DNA of 64,000 nucleotides from Lentzea waywayandensis. Lineage in GTDB: Bacteria > Actinomycetota > Actinomycetes > Mycobacteriales > Pseudonocardiaceae. The position numbers and the translations under genes are program-made. The DNA lies in the NCBI RefSeq assembly GCF_900115955.1, contig NZ_FOYL01000016.1, positions 115,693 through 179,692 of the forward strand. Direction: 5' to 3'. Below the pieces are notes generated by a model. The model was given only the letters and a program-made list of their open reading frames with translations, was not told the DNA's origin and did not search any database. Below are positions 16,976-25,050 of this stretch, in pieces; the first letter of the stretch is position 1, and each line of letters opens with the position of its first letter.

Positions 16976-17518
16976 GTGAGCGACATCACCGAGCTCTTGC
17001 TGGACTCGGCCGCCGACCTCCTGGCGACCCGTGGATTCCACGGGCTTCGCATGATCGAGGTCGCCAGTCGCGCCGGAGTGAGCAGACAGACCGTCTACAA
17101 CGAGTTCGGCAACAAGGAAGGGCTCGTCCAGGCCGTCGCCGTGCACAAGACGGAGGAGTACCTGACCGGGATCGCGACCCGGCTCAAGGAGGACCCCGAC
17201 CCGTGGGAGGCGATGCGGTCGGCGTTCCGCTTCACCTTCGAGCAGACCGAGAAGGACCGCCTGGTCTCGGCCGTGCTGACCGGGCAGAACGCCGAGGACC
17301 TGCTGCCGTTCATCACGATCCGCGGCCATCCGATCCTGTTCCACGCCACCGAGGTCGTCGAACAGCACCTCAGCAACCACTTCCCCGGCCGGCACGTGCG
17401 GTTCACGGCCGAGACGACCGTGCGTCTCGCGCTGAGTCATCTGCTGATGCCGAGCGGGGACCTGGACGGCGCGATGGACGCCGTCGTCAGGGTCGCCAGA
17501 GTGACGATGGACGCATGA
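16976..17518 (+). CDS. TetR-family transcriptional regulator
   Basis: 180 residues. The DNA-binding domain is clear: LLLDSAADLLATRGFHGLRM, then EVASRAGVSRQTVYNEFGNKEGL (residues about 7-50). The SRQTVYNEFGNK turn is of the type found in AlkX/FadR-like actinobacterial TetR proteins that respond to fatty-acid or hydrophobic ligands; this is only a resemblance. GTG start at 16976. It is divergent from the HAD gene and probably autoregulated through the palindrome upstream. The Nramp transporter gene follows 55 bp after its stop but is separated by a strong hairpin. Confidence 0.85.
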   Translation: MSDITELLLDSAADLLATRGFHGLRMIEVASRAGVSRQTVYNEFGNKEGLVQAVAVHKTEEYLTGIATRLKEDPDPWEAMRSAFRFTFEQTEKDRLVSAVLTGQNAEDLLPFITIRGHPILFHATEVVEQHLSNHFPGRHVRFTAETTVRLALSHLLMPSGDLDGAMDAVVRVARVTMDA

Positions 17519-17533
17519 TCGGGTAGACCCGGA

Positions 17534-17564
17534 CCCCTTGTTGCAATAATCCTGCAACAAGGGG
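17534..17564 (+). promoter_or_regulatory. 12-bp perfect hairpin overlapping the mntH ribosome binding site
   Basis: Arms 17534-17545 and 17553-17564 (CCCCTTGTTGCA and its complement) enclose a 7-base loop. The right arm ends in GGGG, part of the GGGGAGG that serves as Shine-Dalgarno for the GTG at 17574. It could be a metal-regulator operator, a terminator of the TetR gene, or an RNA switch that hides the ribosome site. Confidence 0.55.
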
Positions 17565-17573
17565 AGGTGTCCG

Positions 17574-18776
17574 GTGGTCGCTGTCTCGACCCGCCTGCGT
17601 GCGGGTGCGGCGTTGCTCGGTCCGGCGTTCGTCGCCGCGATCGCGTACGTCGATCCCGGGAACGTGGCCACCAACACCGCGGCGGGCGCGAGGTACGGGT
17701 ACCTGCTGGTCTGGGTGCTCGTCGTCGCGAACGTCATGGCGGGGCTCGTGCAGTACCTGTCGGCGAAGCTCGGCCTGGTCACCGGGAAGTCGTTGCCCGA
17801 GGCGGTGCGGGATCACCTGCCGCGTCCGGTGCGGCTCGCGTACTGGGGCCAGGCCGAGGTCGTCGCGATGGCGACCGACCTGGCCGAGGTGCTCGGCGGG
17901 GCGATCGCGCTGTACCTGCTGTTCGACCTGCCGTTGCTGCTCGGTGGCGTGATCACCGGCGTGGTGTCGACCGTGCTGCTGGTGGTGCAGGACAAGCGCG
18001 GGCAGAAGCCGTTCGAGCGGGTGATCACGACCATGCTGGTCGTGATCGCTGTGGGGTTCATGGCGGGGTTGTTCGTGTCGCCGCCTTCCGTCGGCGGCGC
18101 GGTTTCCGGACTGGTGCCCCGGTTCGACGGCGCGGACAGCGTGTTGCTCGCGGCGGGCATGCTCGGGGCGACCGTGATGCCGCACGCGGTCTACCTGCAC
18201 TCCGCGCTGGCTCGCGACCGGCACGGCAGGAACCCGTCGGTGCTCGGCGCGACGAAGGTCGACGTCGTGGTCGCGATGGTGCTGGCGGGCGCGGTCAACA
18301 TGGCGATGCTGCTGCTCGCGGCTTCCGCGTTGCAGGGCCGCGAAGGCGTGGACACGTTGGAAGGCGCGCACGCGGCGGTCGGGGCCACTCTCGGTGGCGG
18401 GATCGCGCTGTTGTTCGCTTTGGGTTTGCTGGCTTCGGGTTTCGCGTCCACCGCCGTGGGTTGTTATGCCGGCGCCGTGGTGATGGACGGACTGCTGCGG
18501 GTGCGGATTCCGTTGCTGGCACGCCGTTTGGTCACACTGGTGCCCGCGCTGGCGATCCTGGCGTTCGGCGTCGATCCGACGTTCGCCCTGGTGCTGTCGC
18601 AGGTCGTGCTGTCGTTCGGCATCCCGTTCGCGCTGGTGCCGTTGGTCTGGCTGACCTCGCGCCGGTCCGTGATGGGTTCGTTCACGAACCGGCGCTCCGT
18701 CACGTTCGCCGCGTGGGTCGTGGCCTTCGCGGTCGTCGTGCTGAACGTGGCTTTGATCTACCTGACGCTGGCGTAG
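17574..18776 (+). CDS. mntH: Nramp-family Mn/Fe transporter
   Basis: 400 residues with about 11 membrane helices. The metal-binding motif of helix 1 is seen as DPGNVATN (residues about 27-34), and the helix 6 motif as MPHAVYLHS (about 202-210); both are invariant in functional Nramp proteins. The protein would import Mn(II) or Fe(II) with protons. Start is GTG at 17574, placed by a GGGGAGG 6 bases upstream. That ribosome site is partly buried in a 12-bp hairpin, so translation could be regulated. Its 3' end overlaps the convergent oxidoreductase gene by 19 bp. Metal specificity cannot be read. Confidence 0.9.
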   Translation: MVAVSTRLRAGAALLGPAFVAAIAYVDPGNVATNTAAGARYGYLLVWVLVVANVMAGLVQYLSAKLGLVTGKSLPEAVRDHLPRPVRLAYWGQAEVVAMATDLAEVLGGAIALYLLFDLPLLLGGVITGVVSTVLLVVQDKRGQKPFERVITTMLVVIAVGFMAGLFVSPPSVGGAVSGLVPRFDGADSVLLAAGMLGATVMPHAVYLHSALARDRHGRNPSVLGATKVDVVVAMVLAGAVNMAMLLLAASALQGREGVDTLEGAHAAVGATLGGGIALLFALGLLASGFASTAVGCYAGAVVMDGLLRVRIPLLARRLVTLVPALAILAFGVDPTFALVLSQVVLSFGIPFALVPLVWLTSRRSVMGSFTNRRSVTFAAWVVAFAVVVLNVALIYLTLA

Positions 18777-19708
18777 CTGACGCCGATCTGACGCAACGCC
18801 TCTTCGAGCGTGCGCATGACCTCCAGGGTGTTCTCCCAGGTGATCCGCGGGTTCTCCGTCAGTCCCGCACCGATGGTCTCCTCGACCGCACGGATCTGGT
18901 GCTGGTAGCCCTCGTCCTCGATCGCGTGCTCGATGCCGTTGATCACGACGGCGGTCGGGTTGAACATCGGGTCGACGAGCTCGATGCGGCCCTGGGTGCC
19001 GACGATCTCCGCGCGGGCTCCGGTGTTGGCGACGAGCGAACAGCTGAGCAACGCGTGGGCACCGTTGTCGTAGGCCAGGAAGATGCCCGCGTCAGCGTCC
19101 ACTTCGGTCGGTGCGAGGCTGCCGTGCGCGTGAATGTGCGTTGGCACGCCCAAAAGCTGGTGTGTGAGCGCGACGGGGTAAACACCGAGGTCGAGGGTCG
19201 CACCACCACCGGCTTCCTTGGCCCACAGGCGATCGCCGTCGCTGAAGGCGTGCCGGAAGCCGAAGTCGGCGCGGATCATCCGCACCTCGCCGATCTCACC
19301 GGCCTCGATGGCCTCCTGGACCTTGCGGATCAGCGGGTTGAACCGCGTCCACATGGCCTCCATGAGGAAGAGGTTCTTCGATCGTGCCCGTTCGATCATC
19401 TCCTCGGCGTCCGCGACCGTGAGCGCGAAGGCCTTCTCGCACAGCACGTGCTTGCCCGCGTCGAGCGCGGCGAGCGTCACCTCGTGGTGCTGGCCGTGCG
19501 GCGTGGCGACGTAGACGACCTCGACGTCGGGGTCGGCGAGCAGGTCGCGGTAGTCGCCGTACGCGCGCTCGATGCCGAAGTTCTCCGCGAACTTCTGGGC
19601 CTTGGTGATGTCACGCGAGGACACCGCGAGCACGGTGGCACCCGCCCTGAGCATGTCGGCGGTCACGGCATGCGCGATTCCACCAGTAGCGATCACACCC
19701 CACTTCAT
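18758..19708 (-). CDS. Gfo/Idh/MocA-family NAD(P) oxidoreductase
   Basis: 316 residues. The N-terminal Rossmann fold starts with WGVIATGGIAHAV (glycine-rich NAD(P) loop, residues about 3-15). VYVATPHGQHHEV and the CEKAFALT block (the EKP-like motif with catalytic Lys) follow at about 70-105. The C-terminal domain begins with RFNPLIRKVQE. Family members oxidise or reduce sugars and related cyclic compounds; substrate unknown. ATG start at 19708, 10 bp from the left arm of a perfect inverted-repeat element. Convergent 19-bp overlap with the Nramp gene. Confidence 0.87.
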   Translation of the reverse strand: MKWGVIATGGIAHAVTADMLRAGATVLAVSSRDITKAQKFAENFGIERAYGDYRDLLADPDVEVVYVATPHGQHHEVTLAALDAGKHVLCEKAFALTVADAEEMIERARSKNLFLMEAMWTRFNPLIRKVQEAIEAGEIGEVRMIRADFGFRHAFSDGDRLWAKEAGGGATLDLGVYPVALTHQLLGVPTHIHAHGSLAPTEVDADAGIFLAYDNGAHALLSCSLVANTGARAEIVGTQGRIELVDPMFNPTAVVINGIEHAIEDEGYQHQIRAVEETIGAGLTENPRITWENTLEVMRTLEEALRQIGVSYASVR

Positions 19709-19717
19709 GAGGTGAGC

Positions 19718-19824
19718 CTAGTGCCGTGGCTGCCTACGTCCGCCGCGTCTTCCGGCGCTCAGCAGGGCACCTCGCGACGCCCGTCTGACCGTAGGAATAC
19801 GAGGCAAGGCAGCCACGGCACTAG
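19718..19824. repeat. 107-bp element with perfect 18-bp terminal inverted repeats
   Basis: Arms 19718-19735 and 19807-19824 are perfectly complementary and both end outward in CTAG. The 71-bp centre carries no gene; it holds a small CGCCG/CGGCG stem. The element fills the divergent gap between the oxidoreductase and yccF starts, 9 bp from each start codon, so each mRNA leader carries the same 18-base sequence before its start. It looks like a MITE or a paired leader element. Confidence 0.65.
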
Positions 19825-19833
19825 ATTGGAGGC

Positions 19834-20208
19834 ATGCGCCTCATCCTGAACGTGATCTGGCTGGTGCTCGCCGGTTTCTGGATGGCCGTCGGCTACGCGG
19901 TCGCCGGCATCATCTGCTGCATCCTGATCATCACGATCCCGTGGGGCATCGCGTCGTTCCGGATCGCGAACTACGCGCTCTGGCCGTTCGGCCGCGAGGT
20001 CGTGGACAAGCCGGGCGCGGGCACCGGGTCGCTGCTGGGCAACGTCATCTGGATCATCGTCGCCGGCCTGTGGCTCGCCATCGGCCACGTGATCACCGGC
20101 ATCGCGTTGTGCGTCACGATCATCGGCATCCCGCTCGGGCTCGCGAACTTCAAGCTCGTGAAGGTCTCGCTGGTGCCGCTGGGCAAGGAGATCATCGAGG
20201 TTCCGTGA
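19834..20208 (+). CDS. YccF-domain membrane protein
   Basis: 124 residues in two similar halves, each with a hydrophobic pair: MRLILNVIWLVLAGFWMAVGY followed by ITIPWGIASFRIANYALWPFG, and LLGNVIWIIVAGLWLAIGH followed by IIGIPLGLANFKL. This internal repeat is typical of YccF (DUF307) proteins, small inner-membrane proteins of unknown function. GGAGG ends 3 bases before the ATG at 19834. A hairpin terminator follows directly. The upstream region is the right arm of the inverted-repeat element. Confidence 0.87.
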   Translation: MRLILNVIWLVLAGFWMAVGYAVAGIICCILIITIPWGIASFRIANYALWPFGREVVDKPGAGTGSLLGNVIWIIVAGLWLAIGHVITGIALCVTIIGIPLGLANFKLVKVSLVPLGKEIIEVP

Positions 20209-20212
20209 GGGT

Positions 20213-20244
20213 CTCCCGCGCCTCGTCGGGGCGAGGCGCGGGAG
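20213..20244. terminator. Hairpin terminator between yccF and VOC gene
   Basis: Perfect 13-bp arms (20213-20225 and 20232-20244) with a 6-base loop, 4 bp after the yccF stop and 21 bp after the end of the convergent VOC gene. It can serve both strands. Confidence 0.75.
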
Positions 20245-20265
20245 GCCACTCGGTGGCACGTGCCG

Positions 20266-20658
20266 TCAGGCTTCGCTGTCCAACAGCTCGTGCAGGCACA
20301 GGATGTTGCCCTCGGTGTCGGTGAACCACGCCGCTCGTTCGTTGCCCATGACCGCGATGTGGCCGGTGGTCTTGAAGTCGGGCAGGTCGTAGTCCTCGAA
20401 GCGCACGCCCTTGCCTTCGAGTTCCGCGATCTCGCCCTCCAGATCGGGCACCTCGAAGCTGATGGCCGTCTGCCGGCTCTGCGCGCCCTTCTCGGCAGGC
20501 CTCAGGCCCAGCGCGTCGCCCTGGCCGAGCGCGAAGATCCGCGTGCCGTCCTCGGTCGTGGTGATGGGCTTGAGACCGAGCATGTCGGCGTAGAAGCGAC
20601 CGGCGCGCTCGGGGTCTTCGACGGGCAGCATCGTCGTGGTTCTGGTGGCGGTGAGCAT
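20266..20658 (-). CDS. VOC-family (glyoxalase/dioxygenase fold) protein
   Basis: 130 residues with two beta-alpha-beta-beta-beta modules. The first begins with MLPVEDPERAGRFYADMLGL, the second with AISFEVPDLEGEIAELEGKG. A C-terminal Glu lies in NILCLHELL. Such single-chain VOC proteins dimerise to form a metal site and include glyoxalase I, bleomycin-type resistance proteins and extradiol dioxygenases; the substrate here is unknown. ATG start at 20658 with AAGGAGG a few bases upstream. Single gene with its own terminator; divergent from the DUF3558 lipoprotein. Confidence 0.82.
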   Translation of the reverse strand: MLTATRTTTMLPVEDPERAGRFYADMLGLKPITTTEDGTRIFALGQGDALGLRPAEKGAQSRQTAISFEVPDLEGEIAELEGKGVRFEDYDLPDFKTTGHIAVMGNERAAWFTDTEGNILCLHELLDSEA

Positions 20659-20764
20659 GCGCGCCTCCTTCGGCGGAATCCACTGATGTTGCGCCGGTCA
20701 CACCTTTCCCGCAAGAGGCACTTTGACCTGCGCAGATTGTTGATTCGCGGGACGATTTCGCTCT

Positions 20765-21247
20765 GTGAACGCTCTGCGCCTCGCTGTGCTCGCCACCGCT
20801 CTCGGATTGTCCGGTTGCGCGATGGCCGGGCCTCCGGTCAAGACCATCGAGCCCTTCGTGGTGCCGTCGACGACGCCTGCGGACACACCCGCGTGCCGCC
20901 TGTTCGATCCGGCCGACCTGACCGAGCACAAGTTCTACAACGGGTACGCGAACGCTTCGAGCTGCTTCTGGCTCTCGGACGACTCCGGCCCGCTCTCGAT
21001 CAGCCTTCGCGACAGGTCCACGCCCGAGCAGTACCTCGCGAAGCCGGACGGTCTGAAGACCTCCCCGATCACCGTCGGCGGGCACTCCGGGCTGCTCGCC
21101 GAGAACAGCAAGGGACCGGGCACGTGCGGTGTCGTGCTGACGCATCCCGGCGGCATCGCGGCCGCGGAAGTCCTCACCGACGCCGGCGGCAGGTCGTGCG
21201 AGATCGCCCAGGCCGTGATGAAGGTGATCGAACCGAAGTTGTCCTAG
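20765..21247 (+). CDS. DUF3558 lipoprotein
   Basis: 160 residues. The signal peptide ends in LSGC (Cys at about 18), so it is a lipoprotein exposed outside the membrane. The mature part has two cysteine pairs (ACRLFDP and ASSCFW; GTCGVV and RSCEIA), as in DUF3558 proteins that are abundant in Pseudonocardiales and mycobacteria. The pattern CxLF near the start and CxW about 25 residues on is the family landmark. GTG start at 20765. Its 3' end overlaps the convergent acyl-CoA synthetase gene by 4 bases. Function unknown. Confidence 0.78.
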   Translation: MNALRLAVLATALGLSGCAMAGPPVKTIEPFVVPSTTPADTPACRLFDPADLTEHKFYNGYANASSCFWLSDDSGPLSISLRDRSTPEQYLAKPDGLKTSPITVGGHSGLLAENSKGPGTCGVVLTHPGGIAAAEVLTDAGGRSCEIAQAVMKVIEPKLS

Positions 21248-22839
21248 GCGTGCTGGGCGCTGTCGTCGAGGTTCAGCAGCTCCACCGACCTGGACCGCAT
21301 CTCCACCTTGCGGATCTTGCCGGTGACCGTCATCGGGAACTCGTCCACCACGTGCACGTACCGCGGGATCTTGTAGTGGGCGAGCTTGCCGGCGCAGAAC
21401 TCCCGCACGGCCTCGGCGGTCAGCCCGGTTGCGCCGTCGCGCAGACGCACCCAGGCCATCAGCTCCTCGCCGTACCGGGCGTCGGGCACGCCGATCACCT
21501 GGGCGTCGAGCACGTCCGGGTGGGTGTAGAGGAACTCCTCGATCTCGCGCGGGTAGATGTTCTCGCCGCCGCGGATGACCATGTCCTTGATGCGGCCGGT
21601 GATGTTCACGTAGTCGTCGTCATCCATCACCGCGAGGTCGCCGGTGTGCATCCAGCCGGCCGGATCCACGGCCTCCGCGGTCTTCTCCGGCTCGTTCCAG
21701 TAGCCGAGCATGACGGAGTAACCCCGCGTGCACAGCTCCCCCGGCTCGCCACGCGGGACCGTGCGGCCCGTGTCCGGGTCCACGATCTTGACCTCGAGGT
21801 GCGGGCCCACTCGACCCACTGTCCCAACGCGACGGTCGAGGGAGTCGTCCACGCGCGTTTGCGTTGACACCGGGGAGGTCTCGGTCATGCCGTAGCAGAT
21901 CGACACCTCACGCATGCCCATCCGCTCGACGACCTGCTTCATCACCTCGACCGGGCACGGCGAGCCCGCCATGATGCCGGTGCGCAGACTGCTGAGGTCG
22001 TAGCCGTCGATCAGGTCCAGCATCGCGATGAACATCGTCGGCACGCCGTACAGGCTCGTGCAACGCTCTTCCTGAACGGCCGCAAGGGTTTTGGCCGGGT
22101 CGAAGGCCGGTGCCGGGATCACCACGCACGCACCGTGGCTGGTCGCGGCGAGGTTGCCCATGACCATGCCGAAGCAGTGGTAGAACGGCGGCACCACGCA
22201 GATGCGGTCGTCCTCGGTGTAGTTGATCAGCTCGCCGACGAAGTAGCCGTTGTTGAGGATGTTGTGGTGCGAGAGCGTCGCGCCCTTGGGGAAGCCCGTG
22301 GTGCCGGACGTGTACTGGATGTTGATCGGGTCGTCGCGGTCCAGCTCGACGTCCGGGATCTCGTCGCCGGTCCACTGTGGATCGTCGACGAACACGACGT
22401 TGCGCAGAGCCTCGCAGCGCGGCCGGACCTCTTCGATCATGGCCGCGTAGTCGGACGTCTTGAACGACCGCGCGGACACCAGCGTGTGGATGCCCGCCTG
22501 GTTCAGCACGTACTCCAGCTCGTGCACGCGGTACGCCGGGTTGACGTTGACCAGGATCGCGCCGATCCGGGCCGTCGCGTACTGCACGAACACCCACTCG
22601 GCGCAGTTCGGCGCCCAGATCCCGACCCGGTCGCCCTTGCGCACGCCCAGCGTCGTGAGCCCGGCGGCAGCGCGTGAGACCTCCTGCGCGAGCTCCGCGT
22701 ACGTCCACCGTCGATCTGTGGCTTTGTCGACAAGTGCCTCACGGTCACCGAAGCGCGCGACGGTCGCCGCGAGGTTCGCGTGGATCGTGTCGCCCAGCAG
22801 CGGGGCGGCGGACGTGCCCGAGGAGTAGCTGGCGGTCAT
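21244..22839 (-). CDS. Acyl-CoA synthetase (AMP-binding enzyme)
   Basis: 531 residues, an adenylate-forming enzyme of the long-/medium-chain fatty acyl-CoA ligase type. The P-loop is QYTSGTTGFPKGA (about residues 180-192), A5 is CYGMTETSPVS, the hinge region is HTGDLAVMDDDDYVNITGRIKDMVIRGG split by short gaps, and the catalytic Lys is in VTGKIRK near the C-terminus. It activates a carboxylic acid with ATP and joins it to CoA. ATG at 22839 is chosen because the GDTIHANLAA start of the N-terminal domain follows. Co-directional with the phosphatase gene 15 bp upstream. Chain-length preference cannot be read. Confidence 0.92.
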   Translation of the reverse strand: MTASYSSGTSAAPLLGDTIHANLAATVARFGDREALVDKATDRRWTYAELAQEVSRAAAGLTTLGVRKGDRVGIWAPNCAEWVFVQYATARIGAILVNVNPAYRVHELEYVLNQAGIHTLVSARSFKTSDYAAMIEEVRPRCEALRNVVFVDDPQWTGDEIPDVELDRDDPINIQYTSGTTGFPKGATLSHHNILNNGYFVGELINYTEDDRICVVPPFYHCFGMVMGNLAATSHGACVVIPAPAFDPAKTLAAVQEERCTSLYGVPTMFIAMLDLIDGYDLSSLRTGIMAGSPCPVEVMKQVVERMGMREVSICYGMTETSPVSTQTRVDDSLDRRVGTVGRVGPHLEVKIVDPDTGRTVPRGEPGELCTRGYSVMLGYWNEPEKTAEAVDPAGWMHTGDLAVMDDDDYVNITGRIKDMVIRGGENIYPREIEEFLYTHPDVLDAQVIGVPDARYGEELMAWVRLRDGATGLTAEAVREFCAGKLAHYKIPRYVHVVDEFPMTVTGKIRKVEMRSRSVELLNLDDSAQHA

Positions 22840-22853
22840 CCACCAGACGGTAG

Positions 22854-23660
22854 TCAGGCTCCGGCGTATGGCAAGGGAACGACCAGGCACGGACCGCCGC
22901 TGTAGAGGCCCGCGTCGATCGCCAGCACCTTGTCGTCGGCGTAGACGAGAGGCCCGTCGATCTGGTCCGGCGGCACCCCGAGCTGGTCCGCGATGACGCT
23001 GTGGCCGTGCACGATCGTGCTGCCCCCGAGTGTCGCGAGCAGCTCGTCCGCGATTTCCGGCCCCTGCGGCCCCCGGAACGCGTACCGGGTGGTCATCTTG
23101 CGCCAGCACTCCCACCAGTCGACGAGGTCGTCGCCCTTGAGCACGTGCCGGACGGCCTCGTTGACCTCTTCGATCGAGGCCCCCCATTCGAGGTAGGCCA
23201 CCGTGTCGGAGTGCATCAGCAGGTGGTCGTCGCGCAGCTTCAGCACGGGCCGGTTGGTGAGCCACTCGACGTGCTCGTCGGTCAGCCGGTCCTGGTCGCT
23301 GCGCAGCCCGCCGTTGAGCAGCCAGCTGCGCGCGAACGACCGCGGCCCCATGCTGTCGGGCACCTGCTCGTCGCCGAACCGGTGCATGCCGAGCAGCAGC
23401 ACCTCGTGGTTGCCGATCAACGAGCTGACCGAGCCACCGGCCTCCGCCGCCTCCTCGCCGAGGCGCATGACCAGGTCGATCACGCCCACGCCGTCAGGCC
23501 CGCGGTCCACGAAGTCGCCGAGGAACCACAGCTCGGCCTCGCCACCGCTCCAGTGACCGTCCTCGTCGCACAACTCGGCGACGTGCAGGGCTCTGGTCAG
23601 TTCTGCGAGGTGCCCATGCACGTCACCCACGACGTACATAGGGCGTCGATCCGTGTCCAC
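22854..23660 (-). CDS. PPP-type metallophosphoesterase
   Basis: 268 residues. The PPP-family signature motifs are in order: GDVHGH (about 12-17), GDFVDRGPDG (about 48-57), GNHE (about 83-86), and a downstream HGHS. These hold two metal ions. The family includes bacterial PrpA/PrpB Ser/Thr phosphatases and symmetrical Ap4A hydrolases. The long insert between GNHE and the later His (Trp-rich, WWECWRKM) is compatible with either. GTG or ATG start region at 23660. Followed 14 bp later by the acyl-CoA synthetase; upstream gap of 32 bp to the NagD-type gene, same strand. Probably one operon of three genes. Confidence 0.85.
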   Translation of the reverse strand: MDTDRRPMYVVGDVHGHLAELTRALHVAELCDEDGHWSGGEAELWFLGDFVDRGPDGVGVIDLVMRLGEEAAEAGGSVSSLIGNHEVLLLGMHRFGDEQVPDSMGPRSFARSWLLNGGLRSDQDRLTDEHVEWLTNRPVLKLRDDHLLMHSDTVAYLEWGASIEEVNEAVRHVLKGDDLVDWWECWRKMTTRYAFRGPQGPEIADELLATLGGSTIVHGHSVIADQLGVPPDQIDGPLVYADDKVLAIDAGLYSGGPCLVVPLPYAGA

Positions 23661-23692
23661 CTCCGCGACGATAGGTGATGAACCCTCGCGCG

Positions 23693-24484
23693 TCAGTGGT
23701 CAGTCCAGTCGCCGAACGGGTCCTGAGAGTGACCGACGAGTTCCGCGATCGACTTGAGCACGCGCGTCGGCCGGTACGGGAACATCTCGGCGCTCTCGGC
23801 GGTGAAGACGCCGGAGAGCACGAGGATGGTCGACAGACCCGCTTCCAGGCCCGAACGCACGTCGGTGTCCATCCGGTCGCCGATCATCAGCGCGTTCTCG
23901 GAGTGCGAGCCCAGCGCGCGCAGGGCCGAACGCATCATCAACGGGTTCGGCTTGCCGACGTAATAAGGCTCACGGCCGGTGGCGCGCTCGATCAACGCCG
24001 CCACGGCGCCGGTCGCGGGCAGCGAGCCCTCGCGCGACGGGCCGGTGGCGTCGGGGTTGGTCGCGATGAACTTCGCGCCCTCCTCGACCAGGCGGATGGC
24101 CTTGGTGATCGCGGTGAAGCTGTAGGTGCGGGTCTCGCCGAGCACCACGTAGTCCGGGTCGCGGTCGGTCAGCACGTAGCCGATCTCGTGCAGCGCGGTG
24201 GTGAGGCCGGCCTCGCCGATGACGAACGCCGAGCCGTTCGGGCGCTGCGAGTCGAGGAACTTGGCCGTGGCCAGCGCGGACGTCCAGATGGACTTCTCCG
24301 GGATGTCCAGGCCCGTGCGTTGCAGACGCGCGCGGAGGTCCCGTGGCGTGTAGATGGAGTTGTTAGTGAGCACGAGGAACGGCGTGTCGGAAGCACGAAG
24401 CTCCGCGACCAGCTCGTCCGCTCCCGGGATCAGGTGCTCCTCGTGCACGAGGACGCCGTCCATGTCCATCAAGTAGTGCCACAT
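23693..24484 (-). CDS. HAD-IIA phosphatase (NagD-like)
   Basis: 263 residues. HAD motif I is DMDGVLVHEE (residues 7-16), motif II is LTNNS (about 38-42), the C2-type cap lies between about 60 and 180, and the later part has PYYVGKPNPLMM (motif III Lys) and MIGDRMDTDV (motif IV acids). This is the NagD/phosphoglycolate-phosphatase IIA layout. Members remove phosphate from nucleotides and sugar phosphates. ATG start at 24484, 4 bp from the stop of the upstream MarR gene, so probably co-transcribed with it. Confidence 0.88.
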   Translation of the reverse strand: MWHYLMDMDGVLVHEEHLIPGADELVAELRASDTPFLVLTNNSIYTPRDLRARLQRTGLDIPEKSIWTSALATAKFLDSQRPNGSAFVIGEAGLTTALHEIGYVLTDRDPDYVVLGETRTYSFTAITKAIRLVEEGAKFIATNPDATGPSREGSLPATGAVAALIERATGREPYYVGKPNPLMMRSALRALGSHSENALMIGDRMDTDVRSGLEAGLSTILVLSGVFTAESAEMFPYRPTRVLKSIAELVGHSQDPFGDWTDH

Positions 24485-24488
24485 GGGT

Positions 24489-24935
24489 CTAAGTATCGAT
24501 CACGCGGGCGCGGAACGTCGCGATCTGGAGCTGGAGATAACGTTCGATCACCTGGAGTTCATCGTCGCCGAAGTGGCCGAGCACCTCGATGAGGCTCTGC
24601 CGCGCCTCCTCGAACAGCTGCCCGAACTTCTCCACGTCGCCGATCGTGACCTCGACCAGCACCTTGCGGCGGTCGTGCGGATCCCGGACACGGCGGACGA
24701 AACCGGCGTGTTCGAGGCGGTCGATCACGCCCGTGACGGCGCCGGTGGAGAGACCGGAGAGTTCGGCGAGGCGTCCCGCCGTCAGCGGCCCCTCGGCCCT
24801 CATCGCCAGGTCGATGCACTTCTCGTCGGTCGCGGACAGGCCCATCCGCGCGGCGACCTTCGTGTGGAACATGACCGTGAGCGCGCTCTGCTCACGCATG
24901 TACCAGGTGAACCTCTCGAGCACTTCAGGTTCCAT
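24489..24935 (-). CDS. MarR-family transcriptional regulator
   Basis: About 148 residues. Winged helix: MGLSATDEKCIDLAMR, then LTAGRLAELSGLSTGAVTGV, then RVRDPHDRRKVLVEV (wing) at about residues 30-100. Two starts are possible. ATG at 24944 touches a 13-bp palindrome; ATG at 24935 lies 7 bases after a TAAGAT -10 box inside that palindrome and would give a leaderless message. I prefer 24935. The palindrome is probably the autorepression site. The NagD-type HAD gene follows after 4 bp and is likely in the same operon. Ligand unknown. Confidence 0.82.
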   Translation of the reverse strand: MEPEVLERFTWYMREQSALTVMFHTKVAARMGLSATDEKCIDLAMRAEGPLTAGRLAELSGLSTGAVTGVIDRLEHAGFVRRVRDPHDRRKVLVEVTIGDVEKFGQLFEEARQSLIEVLGHFGDDELQVIERYLQLQIATFRARVIDT

Positions 24936-24944
24936 GTTGAACAT

Positions 24945-24957
24945 CTTAGCCGCTAAG
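24945..24957. promoter_or_regulatory. MarR autoregulatory palindrome candidate
   Basis: CTTAGC-C-GCTAAG, a perfect 13-bp palindrome directly upstream of the MarR start and overlapping its predicted -10 box. A related A/T-rich direct repeat (ATTAAG-CTA-ATTAAG, 25036-25050) sits just before moaA and may be a second site. Confidence 0.5.
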
Positions 24958-25050
24958 ACAATTGGTTGTCAGAGTGCTCCAAACGGGCAGAGCGTGAGAA
25001 ACCTCGTTTGTGGAGTCACCTACAGCGGGTTGTTCATTAAGCTAATTAAG

